From Pseudomonadota bacterium (GTDB lineage Bacteria; Pseudomonadota; Gammaproteobacteria; Xanthomonadales; Xanthomonadaceae), in NCBI GenBank assembly GCA_023388715.1, contig JAEWFT010000021.1, forward strand, positions 1 to 64,000: 64,000 nucleotides of DNA, in the 5' to 3' direction. Within the stretch, counting starts at the first letter, position 1, and each line of letters starts with the position of its first letter. Both the position numbers and the translations under genes were made by a program. Below the pieces are notes generated by a model. It was not told the DNA's origin. It ran no database searches and saw only the letters and a program-made list of their open reading frames with translations. Positions 8,784-17,141 of this stretch are shown piece after piece.

Positions 8784-9764
8784 ATGCCGCAGCCCTGGGA
8801 GCCCAGCGCTCGCCGCGAGGCCCTGCAACTGCGCGCCCGCTTCAATCGCCTCGCGCGCGGGTTCTTCGACGAGCGCGGCGTGCTGGAAGTGGAGACGCCG
8901 GTGCTGTCGCTGGCCGGCAACACCGAGCCCAACATCGCCTCGTTCTCGCTCGCGTTTTCCGGGCGCACCGACGGCGCGCCGCGCACCCGCTGGTTGCGCA
9001 CCTCGCCCGAACACGCGCTCAAGCGCCTGCTCGTGGCCGGCGTCGGCGACTGCTACGAACTGGGACGAGTGTTCCGGGATGGCGAGGCTGGTGGTCGCCA
9101 CAACCCCGAGTTCACCATGCTCGAGTGGTACCGCGTCGGCTGGGACCACCAGCGGCTCGCTGGCGAAACCATCGATCTGGTGCAGGCCGCCCTGGCGCTG
9201 GTCGGCCGCACGGCGCGCGTCGAGCGCATCGGCTTCCGCGCGCTGTACCAGGCCCGTCTTGGCATCGATCCGTTCGTTGCAGACATCCCCACGCTACGTG
9301 CCGCGCTGGGCGACGTCGCCATCGCAGCGGACGGCCTGACCCGCGATGACTGGCTCGACCTGCTGATGACCCATCGCATCCAGCCGGCGTTCGCCGCCGA
9401 CGCGATCACCGTGGTGGATGCGTGGCCGGCGTCCCAATGCGCGCTCGCGCGGGTGGCGCCGGCGACCGATGGGAGTCCCGTCGCAGAGCGTTTCGAGCTC
9501 TACCTTGGGCCACTGGAACTGGCCAACGGCTACCACGAACTGCAGGACGCTTTGGAGCAGCAGGCGCGTTTCCAGCGCGACCTGGAGCGCCGCGGTGCCC
9601 GCGGTGATGTTCTTCCCCCGCTGGACACGCAGCTGATCGATGCGCTTGCGCATGGCCTGCCTGCGTGCGCCGGCGTCGCCCTCGGGGTGGACCGCCTGCT
9701 GATGGCGCTGCTTGGAACCTCCCGCATCGCCGACGTGCTTGCCTTCGACTTCGCGCGCGCCTGA
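8784..9764 (+). CDS. epmA: Elongation factor P--(R)-beta-lysine ligase EpmA
   Basis: EpmA (GenX/PoxA) is a paralogue of the lysyl-tRNA synthetase catalytic core that attaches (R)-beta-lysine to EF-P, which relieves ribosome stalling at proline runs. The protein is 326 residues, the length of the stand-alone class II core without the tRNA anticodon-binding domain. Motif 2 is clear (YELGRVFRDGEAGGRHNPEFTMLEW), and motif 3 is GVALGVDRLLMALLG near the C-terminus. The gene begins 3 bases after the ligA stop. The partner aminomutase EpmB and EF-P are not in this window. Confidence 0.95.
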   Translation: MPQPWEPSARREALQLRARFNRLARGFFDERGVLEVETPVLSLAGNTEPNIASFSLAFSGRTDGAPRTRWLRTSPEHALKRLLVAGVGDCYELGRVFRDGEAGGRHNPEFTMLEWYRVGWDHQRLAGETIDLVQAALALVGRTARVERIGFRALYQARLGIDPFVADIPTLRAALGDVAIAADGLTRDDWLDLLMTHRIQPAFAADAITVVDAWPASQCALARVAPATDGSPVAERFELYLGPLELANGYHELQDALEQQARFQRDLERRGARGDVLPPLDTQLIDALAHGLPACAGVALGVDRLLMALLGTSRIADVLAFDFARA

Positions 9765-9862
9765 ACGGACGATATCCGGTGCAGCACGAGTCCCCCTGCT
9801 TTCGCCTTGCGTTAAGACGGGATGATCGAAAGTTGGACCGCACACCAACGGAGGGAGCAGCC

Positions 9863-10672
9863 ATGCGTGGATACCTGATCAGTGCCGTCGGCCTTGCTGC
9901 CGCGGCGTTCGCTGCGCCGGCAACGGCCGCTCCCCAGTACTCGGGCGGCTATTACGGCGATACCGGTGCGAGCGTGCGCTGCGAATCCAACGACGGCCGC
10001 GTGAACCGCTGCCCGCTGCCCTATGGCAACGGGCGGGTGGTGATCGAGCGCCAGATCTCGCGCAGCGCCTGCGTCGAAGGCCGCACCTGGGGGCAGGAGC
10101 GCGACGGCATCTGGGTTGCGCAGGGCTGCCGCGCGGATTTCCGGATGAGCAATTCCGGTTATTACGGGAATGATCCGTACTACGGCGGGGGTTACGGAAA
10201 TCCCGGCTATGGCAACAGCTACGGCGACATCGTGCGCTGCGAATCCAACGATGGCCGCACCCGCCGCTGCAACGTGGCCGGCATGGGCAACATGCGGGCG
10301 CAGCTGGTGCGCCAGCTCTCGCGCTCGGCATGCGTCGAGGGGCGCACCTGGGGTTCCGATCGCGGCAGCATCTGGGTGACCGACGGTTGCCGCGGCGAGT
10401 TCCGCATCTCCAATTACGGGCAGGGCGGCTACGGTTACGGCAACAACGGTTACGGCGGCAACGCCTACGGAAACCAGTACGGCTTCGGCCGCGTGTTCCG
10501 TTGCGAGTCCAACGACGGCCGCCTGCGCGAATGCGCCGCCAATACCCGCGCCGGCGTCCAGCTGGTGCGGCAGCTGTCGCGCTCGGCCTGCATCGAAGGC
10601 AGGACCTGGGGCTACGGCCGCAACGGCATCTGGGTGACCGACGGCTGCCGCGCGGAGTTCCGCAGCTACTGA
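9863..10672 (+). CDS. Exported DUF3011 protein with three tandem repeats
   Basis: The 269-residue product starts with a signal peptide (MRGYLISAVGLAAAAFAAPATAAP, cleavage after ATA near residue 22). The mature part is three copies of a roughly 55-residue module, each with four cysteines in the pattern RCESNDGR...RC...SRSAC-EGRTWG...GIWV--GCRAEFR. Two Gly/Tyr/Asn-rich linkers of about 25 residues separate the modules. The module matches the DUF3011 family as I know it; its function is unknown. The frame is open upstream to 9665, but only from ATG 9863 (after GGAGGGAG) is there a signal peptide. Disulfide-stabilised periplasmic or surface location is an inference. A strong terminator follows. 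Confidence 0.9.
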   Translation: MRGYLISAVGLAAAAFAAPATAAPQYSGGYYGDTGASVRCESNDGRVNRCPLPYGNGRVVIERQISRSACVEGRTWGQERDGIWVAQGCRADFRMSNSGYYGNDPYYGGGYGNPGYGNSYGDIVRCESNDGRTRRCNVAGMGNMRAQLVRQLSRSACVEGRTWGSDRGSIWVTDGCRGEFRISNYGQGGYGYGNNGYGGNAYGNQYGFGRVFRCESNDGRLRECAANTRAGVQLVRQLSRSACIEGRTWGYGRNGIWVTDGCRAEFRSY

Positions 10673-10703
10673 CCGGTCCCGCTGACGGGATGGGGGTGGG
10701 GAA

Positions 10704-10730
10704 GCCGGCGCCCGCGGGCGCCGGCTTTCT
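10704..10730 (+). terminator. Rho-independent terminator after the DUF3011 gene
   Basis: A perfect 10-base inverted repeat (GCCGGCGCCC at 10704-10713 and its complement at 10716-10725) is followed by TTTCT. It lies 31 bases past the DUF3011 stop codon and before mtnA, so it separates the two transcripts. Confidence 0.8.
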
Positions 10731-10764
10731 CTTGCCCGGCCGCCTGGGCAAGGCGGCGATGCCG

Positions 10765-10770
10765 GATAAT
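10765..10770 (+). promoter_or_regulatory. -10 box placed for a leaderless mtnA transcript
   Basis: GATAAT is followed by exactly 6 bases and then the ATG at 10777. Transcription from such a box would begin at or next to the A of the start codon. No ribosome-binding site precedes this ATG. The same geometry recurs at several other genes in the window. Confidence 0.45.
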
Positions 10771-10776
10771 GCGGCA

Positions 10777-11832
10777 ATGGACACCGCCCTTGATTTCGAC
10801 CGCTACGACCGAATCCGCCCGCTCCGCTGGACCGGCGACGCGCTGGAGGTGCTGGACCAGCGCGTGCTGCCCTTCGAGGTGGCGTACGTGGCCTGTCGCA
10901 CCAGCGACGACGTCGCCGAGGCGATCCGCGCGCTGACCGTGCGCGGTGCGCCCGCGATCGGCATCGCCGCCGCGTGGGCGGTGGTGCTGGCCGCCCGCCA
11001 TGTCGAGGCTGCCGACGGGGAAGAGGCCGCGCGGCTGCTGGTGCCTGCGGTGGAACACCTGCATGCGGCGCGCCCGACCGCCGTCAACCTGGCGTGGGCG
11101 CTCGGGCGCATGCACCGCGCGCTGGTCGCGGCCGGCAACGACTGGCGCGACGTGCTCGAGCGCGAGGCGCGCGCGATCGAGACGGAGGATCTCGCCGCCA
11201 ACCGCAGCATGGGGCAGGCCGGCGCCGCGCTGATCGTGCCCGGGAGCGGCGTGCTCACCCACTGCAACACCGGATCGCTGGCCACCGCCGGGTTCGGGAC
11301 CGCGCTCGGCGTGATCCGCGCCGGCGTCGCCAGCGGCCGCATCGAGCGCGTGTTCGCCGGCGAAACCCGCCCGTGGAACCAGGGCGCGCGGTTGACCGTG
11401 TGGGAGCTGCAGCAGGACGGCATCGGGGCCACCCTGATCGCCGATGCCGCGGCGTCGCACCTGATGAAGACCGGCAAGATCGACTGGGTCGTGGTGGGCG
11501 CCGACCGCATCTGCGCCAATGGCGATACCGCCAACAAGATCGGCACCTACCAGCTGGCCATCGCCGCGCGCCACCACGGCGTCAAGTTCATGGTGGTCGC
11601 CCCGTCCTCGACGGTGGACATGGCCACCGCCTCCGGCGAGCTGATTGAGATCGAGGAGCGCGATACCGCCGAACTGCTCTCGCACCGCGGCACCCGCACC
11701 GTCGCCGACGGCATCCTCGCCTGGAACCCGGTCTTCGATGTCACCCCGCACGACCTGATCGATGCCATCGTCACCGAACGCGGCGTGGTCGAGCGGCCGG
11801 ATGCGGTGCGCATGCGCGCGGTGTTTGGCTGA
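10777..11832 (+). CDS. mtnA: S-methyl-5-thioribose-1-phosphate isomerase
   Basis: MtnA converts methylthioribose-1-phosphate to methylthioribulose-1-phosphate in the methionine salvage pathway. The protein (351 residues) shows the eIF2B-like fold signatures: TVRGAPAIGIAAAWA, THCNTGSLATAGFGTALGVIRA with the catalytic Cys, VFAGETRPWNQGARLTVWEL, and VVVGADRICANGDTANKIGTY with the catalytic Asp. The start is ambiguous: ATG 10777 is placed 6 bases after a -10-like GATAAT, whereas ATG 10759 gives six more residues with a weak AAGG upstream. MetH, the other methionine-supplying enzyme, is encoded 28 kb away. Confidence 0.94.
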   Translation: MDTALDFDRYDRIRPLRWTGDALEVLDQRVLPFEVAYVACRTSDDVAEAIRALTVRGAPAIGIAAAWAVVLAARHVEAADGEEAARLLVPAVEHLHAARPTAVNLAWALGRMHRALVAAGNDWRDVLEREARAIETEDLAANRSMGQAGAALIVPGSGVLTHCNTGSLATAGFGTALGVIRAGVASGRIERVFAGETRPWNQGARLTVWELQQDGIGATLIADAAASHLMKTGKIDWVVVGADRICANGDTANKIGTYQLAIAARHHGVKFMVVAPSSTVDMATASGELIEIEERDTAELLSHRGTRTVADGILAWNPVFDVTPHDLIDAIVTERGVVERPDAVRMRAVFG

Positions 11833-11969
11833 CCCGCCCCGATTCCCGCCGGCGCCGGCGCCGCCCAGAAAGTTTCCCGCCCGCGAATGGCGGCCGCCAA
11901 TGCCGCTGGAACGCGCGTAAGTGCTTGTTTTGGCGCCGTATCCGCTCTGCGCCGGGTGGCGCGAAATGG

Positions 11970-11975
11970 TATGAT
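11970..11975 (+). promoter_or_regulatory. Putative -10 box of gyrA
   Basis: TATGAT stands in a locally AT-rich patch of the 238-base region between mtnA and gyrA, about 95 bases before the gyrA ATG. The -35 region is weak (CTGCGC at 17 bases). The rest of the region holds GC-rich repeats just after mtnA and no gene. Confidence 0.45.
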
Positions 11976-12070
11976 TTCACGTTGCCCCAACACCCGCCCG
12001 ACGCGCTCCGCGAACCCGTGGTTCGCCGCGTCGCCGCGGGCTTCGCACACCGCATTGAAATGGACTGCTG

Positions 12071-14674
12071 ATGGCCGATCTCGCCAAGGAAATCATCCCC
12101 GTCAACCTGGAAGACGAGATGCGGCGCAGCTATCTCGATTACGCCATGAGCGTGATCGTCGGGCGCGCGCTGCCGGATGTCCGCGATGGCCTGAAGCCGG
12201 TCCACCGCCGCGTCTTGTTCGCGATGACGGAGCTTGGTGCGCACAGCAACAAGCCCTATTTCAAGTCCGCGCGCATCGTCGGTGACGTGATCGGCAAGTA
12301 CCACCCGCACGGCGACCAGTCGGTGTACGACACCCTGGTGCGCATGGCGCAGCCGTTCTCGCTGCGCTACATGCTGGTGGACGGGCAGGGCAACTTCGGC
12401 TCGGTCGACGGCGATTCCGCCGCGGCGATGCGTTACACCGAGGCGCGCATGTCGCGCCTCGCGCACGAGCTGATGGCCGACATCGACAAGGAAACCGTCG
12501 ACTTCCAGCCCAACTACGACGAGAAGGAACAGGAACCGACGGTCATGCCGACCCGGTTCCCGAACCTGCTGGTGAACGGGTCCGCCGGCATCGCGGTGGG
12601 CATGGCCACGAACATGCCGCCGCACAACATGGGCGAGGTGATCGACGCGCTGCTGGCGCTGATCGACGACCCGCAGATCGACATCGACGGGCTGATGGAA
12701 CACATCCCGGGCCCGGACTTCCCCACCGCGGGCATCATCAACGGCGTCGGCGGGATCCACCTGGCCTATCGCACCGGCCGCGGCCGCGTGCGCATGCGCG
12801 CCCGGGCGGACATCGAGGTGGCCGACAACGGCCGCGAGTCGATCATCGTCACCGAGATCCCGTACCAGGTGAACAAGGCGCGGCTGATCGAGAAGATCGC
12901 CGAGCTGGTCAAGGAAAAGAAGCTCGAGGGCATCAGCGAGCTGCGCGACGAGTCCGACAAGGACGGCATGCGCATCTACATCGAGGTCAAGCGCGGCGAA
13001 TCCGCCGAGGTGGTGCTCAACAACCTCTATTCGCAGACGCAGATGGAGTCGGTGTTCGGCATCAACATGGTGGCGCTGGTCGATGGCCGGCCCAAGCTGC
13101 TGAACCTCAAGGAGATCCTCGAGGCCTTCGTGCGCCACCGCCGCGAGGTGGTGACCCGGCGCACCATCTTCGACCTGCGCAAGGCGCGCAGCCGCGCCCA
13201 CGTGCTGGAAGGCCTGACCGTCGCGCTGGCCAACATCGACGCGATGATCGAGCTGATCAAGTCGTCCGAGAGCCCGCAGGTGGCGCGCGAGCGGATGCTG
13301 GCGCGCACTTGGCAGCCGGGACTGGTCGGCAGCCTGCTGGCCGCCGCCGGCGCGGAGGCCTCGCGTCCGGAGGACCTGCCCAAGGGCGTGGGCCTGCTTG
13401 CCGACGGCTACCAACTCACGGAAACCCAGGCCCAGCAGATCCTGGAAATGCGCCTGCACCGCCTGACCGGGCTGGAGCAGGAAAAGCTGACCGACGAATA
13501 CCGCCAGTTGCTGGAGGAGATCGCCGGGTTCATCCGCATCCTCGAGGATCCCGACGTGCTGCTGGACGTGATCCGCGAGGAACTGCGCGCGGTGAAGGCC
13601 GAGTTCGGCGATGCGCGCCGCAGCGAGATCCGCGCCAGCGAGGAGGACCTGGACATCCTCGACCTGATCGCGCCGGAGGACGTGGTGGTGACGCTGTCCC
13701 ACGCCGGCTACGCCAAGCGCCAGCCGGCGGCCAGCTACCGCGCCCAGCGGCGCGGCGGCAAGGGCCGCAACGCAGCGTCCACCAAGGACGAGGATTTCAT
13801 CGACCAGCTGTGGCTGGTCAACACGCATGACACCCTGCTCACCTTCACCAGCCATGGCCGCGTGTTCTGGCTGTCGGTGCACCAGCTCCCGGATGCCGGC
13901 CCCAATGCGCGCGGTCGCCCGATCATCAACTGGATCCCGCTGGAGGAAGGCGAGAAGGTGCAGGCGGTGCAGCCGGTGCGCGCGTACGAAGACGGCAAGT
14001 ACGTGTTCTTCGCCACCCGCAACGGCACCGTCAAGAAGACTCCGCTCACCGATTTCGCGTTCCGCCTGGCGCGCGGCAAGATCGCGATCAACCTGGCCGA
14101 GGGCGATGCGCTGGTCAACGCGCAGCTGTCCGACGGCACCCGCGACATCATGCTGTTCGCCAGCAACGGCAAGGCGGTGCGCTTCGCGGGCGAATCCGTG
14201 CGGCCGATGGGGCGCACCGCCACCGGCGTGCGCGGCATGCGGCTGGCGCCGGGCGAGCAGGTCTGCAGCCTGATCGTGGTCGACGGCGATGGCGACATCC
14301 TCACCGCCAGCGAGAACGGCTACGGCAAGCGCACGCCGATCGACGAATTCCCGAAGAAGGGCCGCGGCACCCAGGGCGTGATCGCGCTGAAGACCACCGA
14401 GCGCAACGGCCCGCTGGTGGGCGCGATCCAGCTGACCGACCACCACGACGTGCTGCTGATTTCTGACGGCGGCACCCTGGTGCGCACGCCCGCGGCGCAG
14501 ATTGCCCAGGTCGGGCGCAACACCCAGGGCGTGACCCTAATGCGGGTCGCGGCCGACGAGAAGCTGCAGGCGATCGAGCGCCTGGACGCCTCGCTGGACG
14601 AACCGTCGGCGATCGAGCCGCTGGCCGCGATCACCGGCCACGATGAGGCCGCGCCGGAACAGCCGATCGCTTGA
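12071..14674 (+). CDS. gyrA: DNA gyrase subunit A
   Basis: GyrA carries the breakage-reunion activity of gyrase, which introduces negative supercoils. All landmarks of the 867-residue protein are present: N-terminal NLEDEMRRSYLDYAMSVIVGRALPD, catalytic Tyr122 in AAAMRYTEARM, the GyrA box QRRGGKG near residue 560 and a beta-pinwheel C-terminal domain of repeated ATRNG/ASNGKA blades. In the quinolone-resistance region (residues 78-90) the sequence is YHPHGDQSVYDTLV, so position 83 is Gln where E. coli has Ser. No clear ribosome-binding site precedes the ATG; instead a 3-codon frame (12060-12071) ends on it as TGATG. Confidence 0.97.
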   Translation: MADLAKEIIPVNLEDEMRRSYLDYAMSVIVGRALPDVRDGLKPVHRRVLFAMTELGAHSNKPYFKSARIVGDVIGKYHPHGDQSVYDTLVRMAQPFSLRYMLVDGQGNFGSVDGDSAAAMRYTEARMSRLAHELMADIDKETVDFQPNYDEKEQEPTVMPTRFPNLLVNGSAGIAVGMATNMPPHNMGEVIDALLALIDDPQIDIDGLMEHIPGPDFPTAGIINGVGGIHLAYRTGRGRVRMRARADIEVADNGRESIIVTEIPYQVNKARLIEKIAELVKEKKLEGISELRDESDKDGMRIYIEVKRGESAEVVLNNLYSQTQMESVFGINMVALVDGRPKLLNLKEILEAFVRHRREVVTRRTIFDLRKARSRAHVLEGLTVALANIDAMIELIKSSESPQVARERMLARTWQPGLVGSLLAAAGAEASRPEDLPKGVGLLADGYQLTETQAQQILEMRLHRLTGLEQEKLTDEYRQLLEEIAGFIRILEDPDVLLDVIREELRAVKAEFGDARRSEIRASEEDLDILDLIAPEDVVVTLSHAGYAKRQPAASYRAQRRGGKGRNAASTKDEDFIDQLWLVNTHDTLLTFTSHGRVFWLSVHQLPDAGPNARGRPIINWIPLEEGEKVQAVQPVRAYEDGKYVFFATRNGTVKKTPLTDFAFRLARGKIAINLAEGDALVNAQLSDGTRDIMLFASNGKAVRFAGESVRPMGRTATGVRGMRLAPGEQVCSLIVVDGDGDILTASENGYGKRTPIDEFPKKGRGTQGVIALKTTERNGPLVGAIQLTDHHDVLLISDGGTLVRTPAAQIAQVGRNTQGVTLMRVAADEKLQAIERLDASLDEPSAIEPLAAITGHDEAAPEQPIA

Positions 14675-14682
14675 TCACCCGC

Positions 14683-14708
14683 CCCGCGCGGCTTCGGCCG
14701 CGCGCGGG
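14683..14708. terminator. Hairpin with TTCG loop between convergent gyrA and the PDZ gene
   Basis: CCCGCGCGGC and a near-complement GCCGCGCGCG flank a TTCG tetraloop at 14693-14696. It fills the 34-base gap between the two convergent stop codons and could serve both strands. There is no T-run, so termination is inferred from position and stem strength. Confidence 0.5.
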
Positions 14709-15461
14709 TCAGCGGCAGGCTTCGGTGCGGGTGCTGTAGACCAGCGGCTCCCAGTAGGCGTTGGCGCGGATGCTGTCGAGGTCGAGCTTGTCGCGCAGCA
14801 GGCGGGTGCCGATGCTGTAGCGGGTGTCCGGCGCCACGTCGACCACGATCGCCTTGTAGGCCTTCGCCTGCAGGCGCTTCTGCATCTGCCGGCGCGCCTG
14901 GTTCTGTGACGCGGTCAGCCACTGGCCCGGGATGAATTCGCGCACGACCAGCACATGGGTGCCGGCGCCCACCCGCAGGCGCGTGCTGCCCGCCAGTGGC
15001 GTGCTGCGGCCGTCGACCTGGGTGATCTCGCCGCTGTAGACCTGGCCGCTGGAGCGCGGCGTGGGATCCCGGTCGCTGACGTAACCGCAGCCCCGCTGCA
15101 CTGGAATCGATTGCGTCCGCGCCAACGGGCCCTGCAGGGTGATCCGGCGCCCGTCGCGCAGCAGCAGCACCTCCGCGCGACCGTTGCTGGCGCGCAAGGC
15201 GGCATCGAGCTCGCGTGCCGGCGCGGCGACGCTGCCCAGCGGTCGCCCGTTGATGGTAAGGATACGGTCGCCCGTGAGGATCCCCATCCGAGCCGCCGCG
15301 CCGCCGGGGGTCACCGCGAGCACCGGCAGGCCGTCGGAGTGCGTGCCGCGCGTATCCAGCACCGCCTCGAAGCCCCAGCCGGCGGCTTCCTGGGCATGCA
15401 CGCCGGTGGCGGCTAGGGCCAGGCAGAGCAACAGCGTGTGCAAACGGGTCTTGGTTTTCAT
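14709..15461 (-). CDS. Exported PDZ-domain protein
   Basis: The 250-residue product begins with a signal peptide (MKTKTRLHTLLLCLALAATGVHAQ). A PDZ domain covers about residues 35-105: GLPVLAVTPGGAAARMGILTGDRILTINGRPL is the carboxylate-loop and helix signature. The C-terminal half has no motif I recognise; it may bind a ligand or be a small beta-domain. The ATG lies 13 bases after the anti-sigma-like stop codon, so the ECF sigma, anti-sigma-like and PDZ genes form one unit. Periplasmic PDZ proteins in envelope-stress circuits bind misfolded protein or protease partners, which is why a sensor role is plausible here, but this is an inference from context. Confidence 0.8.
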   Translation of the reverse strand: MKTKTRLHTLLLCLALAATGVHAQEAAGWGFEAVLDTRGTHSDGLPVLAVTPGGAAARMGILTGDRILTINGRPLGSVAAPARELDAALRASNGRAEVLLLRDGRRITLQGPLARTQSIPVQRGCGYVSDRDPTPRSSGQVYSGEITQVDGRSTPLAGSTRLRVGAGTHVLVVREFIPGQWLTASQNQARRQMQKRLQAKAYKAIVVDVAPDTRYSIGTRLLRDKLDLDSIRANAYWEPLVYSTRTEACR

Positions 15462-15474
15462 CGCGGGCCTCGGG

Positions 15475-15837
15475 TCAGGACGGATCGTTAGTGCGTTGCA
15501 CGAACAGGCGGCGCCGGGCTTCCCACAGCGGCGCGACTTCGTCGTCGCTGGCGCCGCGGGCGTAGGCGTTCTGCAGCGCCTGGTCGATGGCGGAAACGGC
15601 ATCCGGCGCGGTTGCTGCCGCAGTTGCGGATGCGACCGGCGTGGGAGCTCCCTCCTCCTGCGAACGCCACACGAGCGACAGCGGACCGATCGCCAGCAGG
15701 GCGAGTGCCAGCGCCATGCCGGCTCGGCGCACCGCGATGTGGCGCTGGCGGCGCCGTGCCAGCCGGGGCCAGAGGTCATCGGGCAGCGGAGGAGGCGGCA
15801 GCGCCTCCAGCCGGTCGCGGAGCGGGTCAGTCGTCAT
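15475..15837 (-). CDS. Anti-sigma-factor-like membrane protein
   Basis: This 120-residue protein has a cytosolic N-terminus (MTTDPLRDRLEALPPPPLPDDLWPRL), one membrane segment at about residues 38-58 (AGMALALALLAIGPLSLVW) and a periplasmic tail. Its ATG overlaps the end of the ECF sigma gene by 11 bases, the classical sigma/anti-sigma arrangement. No zinc-binding HxxxCxxC motif is present, so it is not a ZAS-type anti-sigma factor. The regulatory role rests on position and topology only. Confidence 0.7.
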   Translation of the reverse strand: MTTDPLRDRLEALPPPPLPDDLWPRLARRRQRHIAVRRAGMALALALLAIGPLSLVWRSQEEGAPTPVASATAAATAPDAVSAIDQALQNAYARGASDDEVAPLWEARRRLFVQRTNDPS

Positions 15838-16402
15838 CACGGTTCTCCATTGCGTGCGCGCGCAGTTGCGCCAGCGCGCGCGAAACGATTGATTTCGACC
15901 AGCTTTCGCTGCGCCCGAACCGACGGGCAAGTTCCTCGTGCGTCCAGCCTTCCATCTGGTGGAGCCAGACCAGCGCGCGCGCCTGCGGCGACAGCCGGTT
16001 GAGCAATCCAAGCGCCTCGCCCCAGGCGTCGGGCGCCGTGCCGGCAGCGTGCGGCTCGGCGGCTGCGGTTTCCGGTTGCTCGCGCCAGCGCCGGCGGAGG
16101 CGGTCGATCGCAAGATGGGCGGCGACCTGCCGCAGCCAGGGCCGCACCGGGTGTCCGGGACGCAGGCCACGCAGGTGGCCCAACATCCGCAGGAAGGTGT
16201 CCTGCACGATGTCCTCTGCCAGCGCGCGGTCGGCGGTCAGTCGCCATGCCAGCGCGTGCACGCTGCGTGCGTGCAGCGCATACAACCTGGCGAACGCATC
16301 CTGGTCGCCGTGGCGAGCGCGCCGCAGCAGGGCAGCCTCGTCATCCGCGACGGGCGACGCGGTCGCGTGCAGCGAGGCGAGCAGGGCAGAATCGGAGGTC
16401 AT
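15827..16402 (-). CDS. ECF-type RNA polymerase sigma factor
   Basis: The 191-residue protein has the two ECF domains: sigma-2 (DAFARLYALHARSVHALAWRLTADRALAEDIVQDTFLRML, residues 35-75) and sigma-4 (LSPQARALVWLHQMEGWTHEELARRFGRSESWSKSIVSRALAQL, about residues 137-180) with its helix-turn-helix. The ATG at 16402 has no ribosome-binding site; a TTG immediately upstream is in frame. The gene is followed by an anti-sigma-like and a PDZ gene and preceded, 59 bases away, by a peroxiredoxin on the same strand. The stimulus is unknown. Confidence 0.9.
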   Translation of the reverse strand: MTSDSALLASLHATASPVADDEAALLRRARHGDQDAFARLYALHARSVHALAWRLTADRALAEDIVQDTFLRMLGHLRGLRPGHPVRPWLRQVAAHLAIDRLRRRWREQPETAAAEPHAAGTAPDAWGEALGLLNRLSPQARALVWLHQMEGWTHEELARRFGRSESWSKSIVSRALAQLRAHAMENRDDD

Positions 16403-16461
16403 CAACCCTTGTACGCACGAGCGGGCGAAAGCGTCGCAATCCTGCCACTGGACGCCTGCGG

Positions 16462-16944
16462 TCAGCCGGGAAGGTTGTCCAGCACGTGTTCTGCGGACGA
16501 CACCCGGAACTCGCCCGGCGCCTCGACGAACACTTCGCGGACCACGCCATCCTCGGCGTACAGGGCAAAGCGCTTGCTGCGCGTCCCCATCCCGAAGCCG
16601 CTGGCGTCCATGTCCAGGCCAAGCGCCCGGGCGAAGTCCGCATTGCCGTCGGCAAGCATGGTCAACCCTTCGGGGACGTGCTGGCTTTCGCCCCAGGCCT
16701 GCATCACGAACGGATCGTTTACCGCCATGCAGGCGACGTCGACGCCTTTCTCGCGGAACGCGTCGAAGTGTTCGACGAAGCCGGGGAGGTGGCGCTCGGA
16801 GCAGGTCGGCGTGAACGCGCCGGGCACGGCGAACAGCACCAGTTTCCTGCCGGCGAACAGGTTGCCGCTGCTGACCGACTGGATCCCGTCGTCGACGTAC
16901 TGCAGGGTCGCATCTGGAATGCGGTCACCGGGTTGGATGCTCAT
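16462..16944 (-). CDS. Peroxiredoxin of the Prx5 type
   Basis: Prx5-type peroxiredoxins reduce hydrogen peroxide and organic hydroperoxides using thiol donors. The 160 residues contain the active-site motif PGAFTPTCSERHLPGF with peroxidatic Cys48, a second Cys at 72 (VACMAVNDPFVM) and the WGESQ and DGNADFARALGLDMD segments diagnostic of this subfamily. AAGGAC lies about 9 bases before the ATG. It is the upstream neighbour of the ECF sigma gene, which makes an oxidative or envelope-stress context possible, though co-regulation is not shown by the sequence. Confidence 0.94.
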   Translation of the reverse strand: MSIQPGDRIPDATLQYVDDGIQSVSSGNLFAGRKLVLFAVPGAFTPTCSERHLPGFVEHFDAFREKGVDVACMAVNDPFVMQAWGESQHVPEGLTMLADGNADFARALGLDMDASGFGMGTRSKRFALYAEDGVVREVFVEAPGEFRVSSAEHVLDNLPG

Positions 16945-17141
16945 GGGAATGTCCTTCGGGGGAGGGTGGGATTCGCGGGCGGCGACGTGCTCGACGTGGC
17001 CTTGTGTTGCAGCCGGTCACTGCCCATCTTGATCGCGCCGGTGGCTGGATCACGTGAGCGTGCGGGTACCACCGCTTAGACTACCTGCGCGTGCCCATGC
17101 CCGGACATCGTCGTGGGACGCGCAGGGCGACAGGAGACCCC

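Noticed and set aside
11771..14446. 891-codon frame antisense to gyrA
   Set aside because: Shadow of gyrA; no domain, biased composition.
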